Origin: Propionibacteriaceae bacterium
GTDB taxonomy: Bacteria > Actinomycetota > Actinomycetes > Propionibacteriales > Propionibacteriaceae
Direction: 5' to 3'
Length of the DNA stretch: 8,626 nucleotides
Assembly (NCBI GenBank): GCA_003153855.1
Contig: PMBM01000103.1
Span: 26,953 to 35,578 of the forward strand
Shown here: positions 6,054-8,626 of the stretch, in pieces
Position numbering within the stretch: position 1 is the first letter of the stretch
Layout: each line of letters opens with the position of its first letter
Notes under the pieces: model-generated
What the model saw: the letters and a program-made list of their open reading frames with translations, nothing else
Databases searched by the model: none
Told to the model about the DNA's origin: nothing
Made by a program: the position numbers and the translations under genes

Positions 6054-7123
6054 TTGCGCAGCACGCGGGTGACGGTCCAGGCGTCGTCGAGGACGACCGC
6101 GTCGGCACGCCCCCCGACCACGAGGTCGCCGGCGTCGAGGCCGAGATACCGGGCCGGCTGGATGGTGGCCGCGCGAACGGCGACGAGCGGGTCGACTCCG
6201 TACCGGACGGCGTTCGCGAGGGCCTTCGACAGGGTGAGCGTGGAGCCGGCGATGGTGTTGGTCCCGGCGATCTTCGCGACGCCGCCACGTACCTCGACGG
6301 CGAGGGTGCCGAGGATGTAGTCGCCGTCGGCGGAACCGGCCGCGGCCATCGCGTCGGTCACCAGCACTATCCGCTGGGGATAGGTCTCGGCGACCCACTT
6401 CACCAGGGACGGGTGGGAATGGGTGCCGTCGACGATCAGCTCGAGCCACGCGGTGGGGTGCTCCATGAGGGCGACGATGGGTCCTGGTCTGCGATGGTGA
6501 ATCGGTCGCATCGCGTTGAACAGGTGGGTCGCGCCGGACGCACCTGCTTGGAGCGCTGCAGCCGCCGTCTCGTAGTCCGCGTTCGTGTGGCCGATCGCCG
6601 CGACCACGCCGCGTGCGGCCAACCGGCGACAGGCATCAAGACCGCCCTGGCGCTCCACCGCGACCGTGACCATCTTCACAGGCCCGGCGTCCACCAGCCG
6701 CTCGACTTCCGACCACACCGGATCGCGCAGCAGCGGTATCGGATGCGCGCCATGGAACTCCTCGGCCAGCCATGGACCCTCAAGATGGATGCCGGCGAGG
6801 TCGCCCGCCGCCACGTACGGGGTCAGCATGCGCACCTGCGCCTCGAGGTCGTCGTAGGTCTCCGTGACGAGGCTCGCGACCTGCGTCGTCGTACCCGTCC
6901 GGCGGTGCGCCATGATCGCGGTCTCGGGGTCGATCGAGAAGGACTCTCCGCCTCCGCCGTGAGCATGGACGTCGACGAGCCCGGGTGCGAGGTTGGCCAC
7001 CTCCAGGTCTGGCGAGCCCGATACCCACGGACCTACCTCGACGACACGGTCGGCTTCTGTACGGAGCAGCCCCGGCTCGTACACGTCGGTGGCGGTGACC
7101 AGGCGGTCGGAGCGGATGAGCAT
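6035..7123 (-). CDS. nagA: N-acetylglucosamine-6-phosphate deacetylase
   Basis: This 362-residue cytosolic amidohydrolase converts GlcNAc-6-phosphate to glucosamine-6-phosphate and acetate, feeding wall-derived or scavenged amino sugar into glycolysis or back to UDP-GlcNAc. The metal motif DVHAH (51-55) follows APGLV; the HxH form suggests a two-metal site. Other hallmarks are HLEGPW (113-118, metal ligand E115), GHT with H179, ATHLFNAM with H200, VDGTHSH (231-237) and VTDAM with catalytic D257. Length is close to the family norm of about 380. ATG 7123 is chosen because similarity starts there and AAGGA (7134-7130) lies 6 bases upstream; the frame is open far upstream only as a shadow of the ligase gene. 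The start overlaps the ligase stop as TGATG, so translation is probably coupled. No nagB or PTS genes are in view. Confidence 0.93.
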   Translation of the reverse strand: MLIRSDRLVTATDVYEPGLLRTEADRVVEVGPWVSGSPDLEVANLAPGLVDVHAHGGGGESFSIDPETAIMAHRRTGTTTQVASLVTETYDDLEAQVRMLTPYVAAGDLAGIHLEGPWLAEEFHGAHPIPLLRDPVWSEVERLVDAGPVKMVTVAVERQGGLDACRRLAARGVVAAIGHTNADYETAAAALQAGASGATHLFNAMRPIHHRRPGPIVALMEHPTAWLELIVDGTHSHPSLVKWVAETYPQRIVLVTDAMAAAGSADGDYILGTLAVEVRGGVAKIAGTNTIAGSTLTLSKALANAVRYGVDPLVAVRAATIQPARYLGLDAGDLVVGGRADAVVLDDAWTVTRVLRKGDWVS

Positions 7124-8499
7124 CAGGAGTCCTTCTTCGGTTGTTCCGTCGGTGCCGGCGGCAAGTTGCGGAGGGCCGTCTCGGGCGAGCGCACACGGCG
7201 CCCGAGCGGCTTCTCGATGTGTCGAGCCCACATGGCGACGGTCGCGACGAACAACGCCGCGACGGACTGGTCGAGGTACGTCGGGGCGACCATCGACAGC
7301 AGCGGCCACATCAGCGCCACCACGAGGGTCCACATCGCAACGATCCGCGGTGCGCCGCGCAGGGGCTGGCGGGCTGTACGGCGCAGGCGGTCGATCGCCC
7401 ACTTGGCGAGCCCGATGCCGGCGAGCGTGACGAGGACGAACATCCCGACCCCGTACTGGCTCGCGATCTCGACGATCGCGCTGTGGGGGGCGACGACGCC
7501 GTGAGTGAAGTACGGGGTGGAGCGGGTCGTCATCGCGTACGGGAAGCCGGCGGGGCCGACCCCGATCCAGGTCGAGCGTGCGAGCAGGACGGCACCGTCG
7601 CGCAGGAGGTTGAACGCGTCGCCGGCAGTGAAAGGCGCCTCGGTGGCGCCGCCGAACAGCGAGCCGATCTGGGCACCGAGGGCGACGAGCAGCGAGCGTC
7701 CCTGTGGAAGCGCCACGACGAGCACCGCCAGAGCGGCGATGCCGATCCGGCGGCCCCAGCTGTACACGGCCAGCCAGCAGACCACCACGATCACGAACAG
7801 CGTCAGCCCGAGGGTCGACGAGGTGCGCCAGAGGAGGTAGGGCATCGGGACGCACACGGCCACGTACGCCCAGCGGAGTCTCCGGTCGTGCTCCAGCGAC
7901 CAGCCGACCGCCATGACGATCGCGGCCATGACGAAGACGGCGGCGAGCTGGCTGGGGGCGCCGAACGGGCCGGCGATGGCGGACCATCCAGGGGTGTCGC
8001 GTTGGTCCGCCGCGAGGTAGAAGTTCGGCAGCCGGCTCCCGGTGACCAGCTCCCACAGGTTGACGACCTCGACGAGGACGGCCATGTACAGCCAGCCTCG
8101 CGCGATCGTCAGCACGGTCTCGGCGGTGCGATAGAGCTGTACGAGCGCCGCGGCCAGGGCGAACATGAGCGCGACCCCGAGAAGCTCGTGCCAGGCCGCG
8201 TCGGACGGTGGCTTCGACCACGCCAGCGAGACGACGCCCGAGATCTGGAACGCGATCCCGATGCCCAGCATCGTGAAGAACGTGCGCGACCGGTCCTGGA
8301 ACCGCCACCAGTCCCAGGCGGCGGTGAGGAAAATGACCGCTACGGCGACGCGGAACGTCGACAGCGATCCCGCGCCCCAGAGCGGGCCGGCCGCGGCGAG
8401 GCTCGGCGTCGCGATGAGGAACCACCCCACCCACCGGGGGGTCGGCCGTTGCTTGGCCCCCCGTACAGGTTTGGTGACGTCATCGATCCGCGCGGTCAT
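7123..8499 (-). CDS. O-antigen ligase/Wzy-like polytopic membrane protein
   Basis: A 458-residue membrane protein with about ten to twelve hydrophobic segments, including 24-42, 48-62, 76-93, 105-120, 185-199, 209-222, 229-247, 252-265, 350-365 and 386-403. The signature of the O-antigen ligase/polymerase family (Wzy_C) lies in the large loop near 295-350: LLRDGAVLLARSTWIGVGPAGF (298-319) followed by PHSAIVEIASQYG (338-350), with R300, H339 and E344 the conserved polar residues. Such proteins polymerise or transfer lipid-linked glycans at the outer membrane face. In an actinobacterium the likely product is a wall-linked or secreted polysaccharide. The Pro/Arg/Lys-rich end (431-458) should be cytoplasmic. 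ATG 8499 is the only reasonable upstream start, because an in-frame TGA lies at 8508-8506; the preceding GAAG is a weak ribosome site. It is first in an operon with nagA. Ligase, polymerase and bicarbonate-transporter-like relatives cannot be separated by eye. Confidence 0.8.
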   Translation of the reverse strand: MTARIDDVTKPVRGAKQRPTPRWVGWFLIATPSLAAAGPLWGAGSLSTFRVAVAVIFLTAAWDWWRFQDRSRTFFTMLGIGIAFQISGVVSLAWSKPPSDAAWHELLGVALMFALAAALVQLYRTAETVLTIARGWLYMAVLVEVVNLWELVTGSRLPNFYLAADQRDTPGWSAIAGPFGAPSQLAAVFVMAAIVMAVGWSLEHDRRLRWAYVAVCVPMPYLLWRTSSTLGLTLFVIVVVCWLAVYSWGRRIGIAALAVLVVALPQGRSLLVALGAQIGSLFGGATEAPFTAGDAFNLLRDGAVLLARSTWIGVGPAGFPYAMTTRSTPYFTHGVVAPHSAIVEIASQYGVGMFVLVTLAGIGLAKWAIDRLRRTARQPLRGAPRIVAMWTLVVALMWPLLSMVAPTYLDQSVAALFVATVAMWARHIEKPLGRRVRSPETALRNLPPAPTEQPKKDS

Positions 8500-8626
8500 C
8501 GTGCTTCAGTCTCTACCCCGTCAGGGATGTCGCGCCACGCGGGATGTACGGATCTGGATGGTGCCTCTCACGAAGGGCCGAAGCGGGGGTCCCGTGACTT
8601 CGCCGCGTCATCTGGCCGTCGAGTCG
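8500..8626. other. Upstream region of the ligase-nagA operon; no supported gene
   Basis: The promoter for the minus-strand operon should lie here. The closest -10-like sequence is TAGAGA (minus strand, about 8510-8515), which misses the final T of TANNNT and is too near the start for a long leader. On the plus strand a frame is open from ATG 8558 or GTG 8594 to the window end, too short to judge. I see no repeat or RNA gene. Confidence 0.4.

Noticed and set aside
6413..7504. 363-codon plus-strand frame opposite nagA and the ligase end
   Set aside because: It lies antisense to strong NagA motifs, has no start signal and no recognisable domain.
6035..8434. A 799-residue reading of nagA extended upstream through the ligase gene
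   Set aside because: Similarity to NagA starts only at ATG 7123, which has a Shine-Dalgarno sequence. The upstream part is an Arg/Pro-rich out-of-frame reading of the ligase gene.
8527..8626. Possible start of a divergent plus-strand gene (ATG 8527, ATG 8558 or GTG 8594, open to the end)
   Set aside because: Only 11 to 33 codons are visible, there is no clear -10 or Shine-Dalgarno sequence, and several start choices in two frames are equally weak.
1..8626. CRISPR, toxin-antitoxin, defence or transposon content
   Set aside because: No regularly spaced repeats, transposase, nuclease or helicase motifs or terminal inverted repeats were seen; all large frames are explained by envelope and metabolic genes.

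Overview
This is ordinary chromosomal DNA of a high-GC actinobacterium. Codon third positions are strongly G/C, several genes use GTG starts, and two genes start directly downstream of TANNNT -10 boxes, as leaderless actinobacterial mRNAs do. The gene order DUF5318 protein - class A penicillin-binding protein - GT87-type membrane protein matches the Rv0049-Rv0050(ponA1)-Rv0051 block of Mycobacterium. The proteins and the base signature (many GTAC/GTACG words) look to me more like Propionibacteriales (Nocardioides/Aeromicrobium/Kribbella type) than mycobacteria, but that placement is inference.

Layout. Positions 1-146 hold the likely N-terminal fragment of an unidentified minus-strand gene that runs off the left edge. 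Positions 147-365 are noncoding, with a candidate promoter, a palindrome and two inverted repeats. A tRNA-Ala(TGC) gene lies at 366-438 on the minus strand, with its own -10 box and a hairpin in its 5' leader. The plus-strand block follows: DUF5318 protein (696-1115), class A PBP (1108-3303), GT87-like polyprenol-phosphate glycosyltransferase (3368-4924) and PIG-V-like mannosyltransferase (4921-6033). The first pair and the last pair each overlap by a few bases, so they are probably translationally coupled. The GT87 gene also has its own leaderless promoter. Converging on this block from the right is a two-gene minus-strand operon: an O-antigen ligase/polymerase-like membrane protein (8499-7123) followed by nagA (7123-6035), joined by a TGATG stop/start overlap. 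The two blocks meet tail to tail with one base between stop codons. Positions 8500-8626 contain no gene I can support.

Function. The window concerns the cell envelope. The PBP polymerises and cross-links peptidoglycan. The two GT-C-fold membrane proteins probably add sugars from polyprenyl-phosphate donors to lipoglycans or other wall glycans at the outer membrane face. The ligase-like protein probably polymerises or transfers a surface polysaccharide. NagA returns GlcNAc-6-phosphate from wall or amino-sugar turnover to glucosamine-6-phosphate.

I found no mobile element, CRISPR array, defence system or clearly new biological system. The points worth a second look are small: a pre-tRNA leader that may fold into a hairpin from its first nucleotide, a GACAGG-N9-TACNNT element shared by the two leaderless promoters, altered glycosyltransferase-motif residues in the PBP, the coupling of nagA to a polysaccharide ligase, and a window-wide excess of GTAC.
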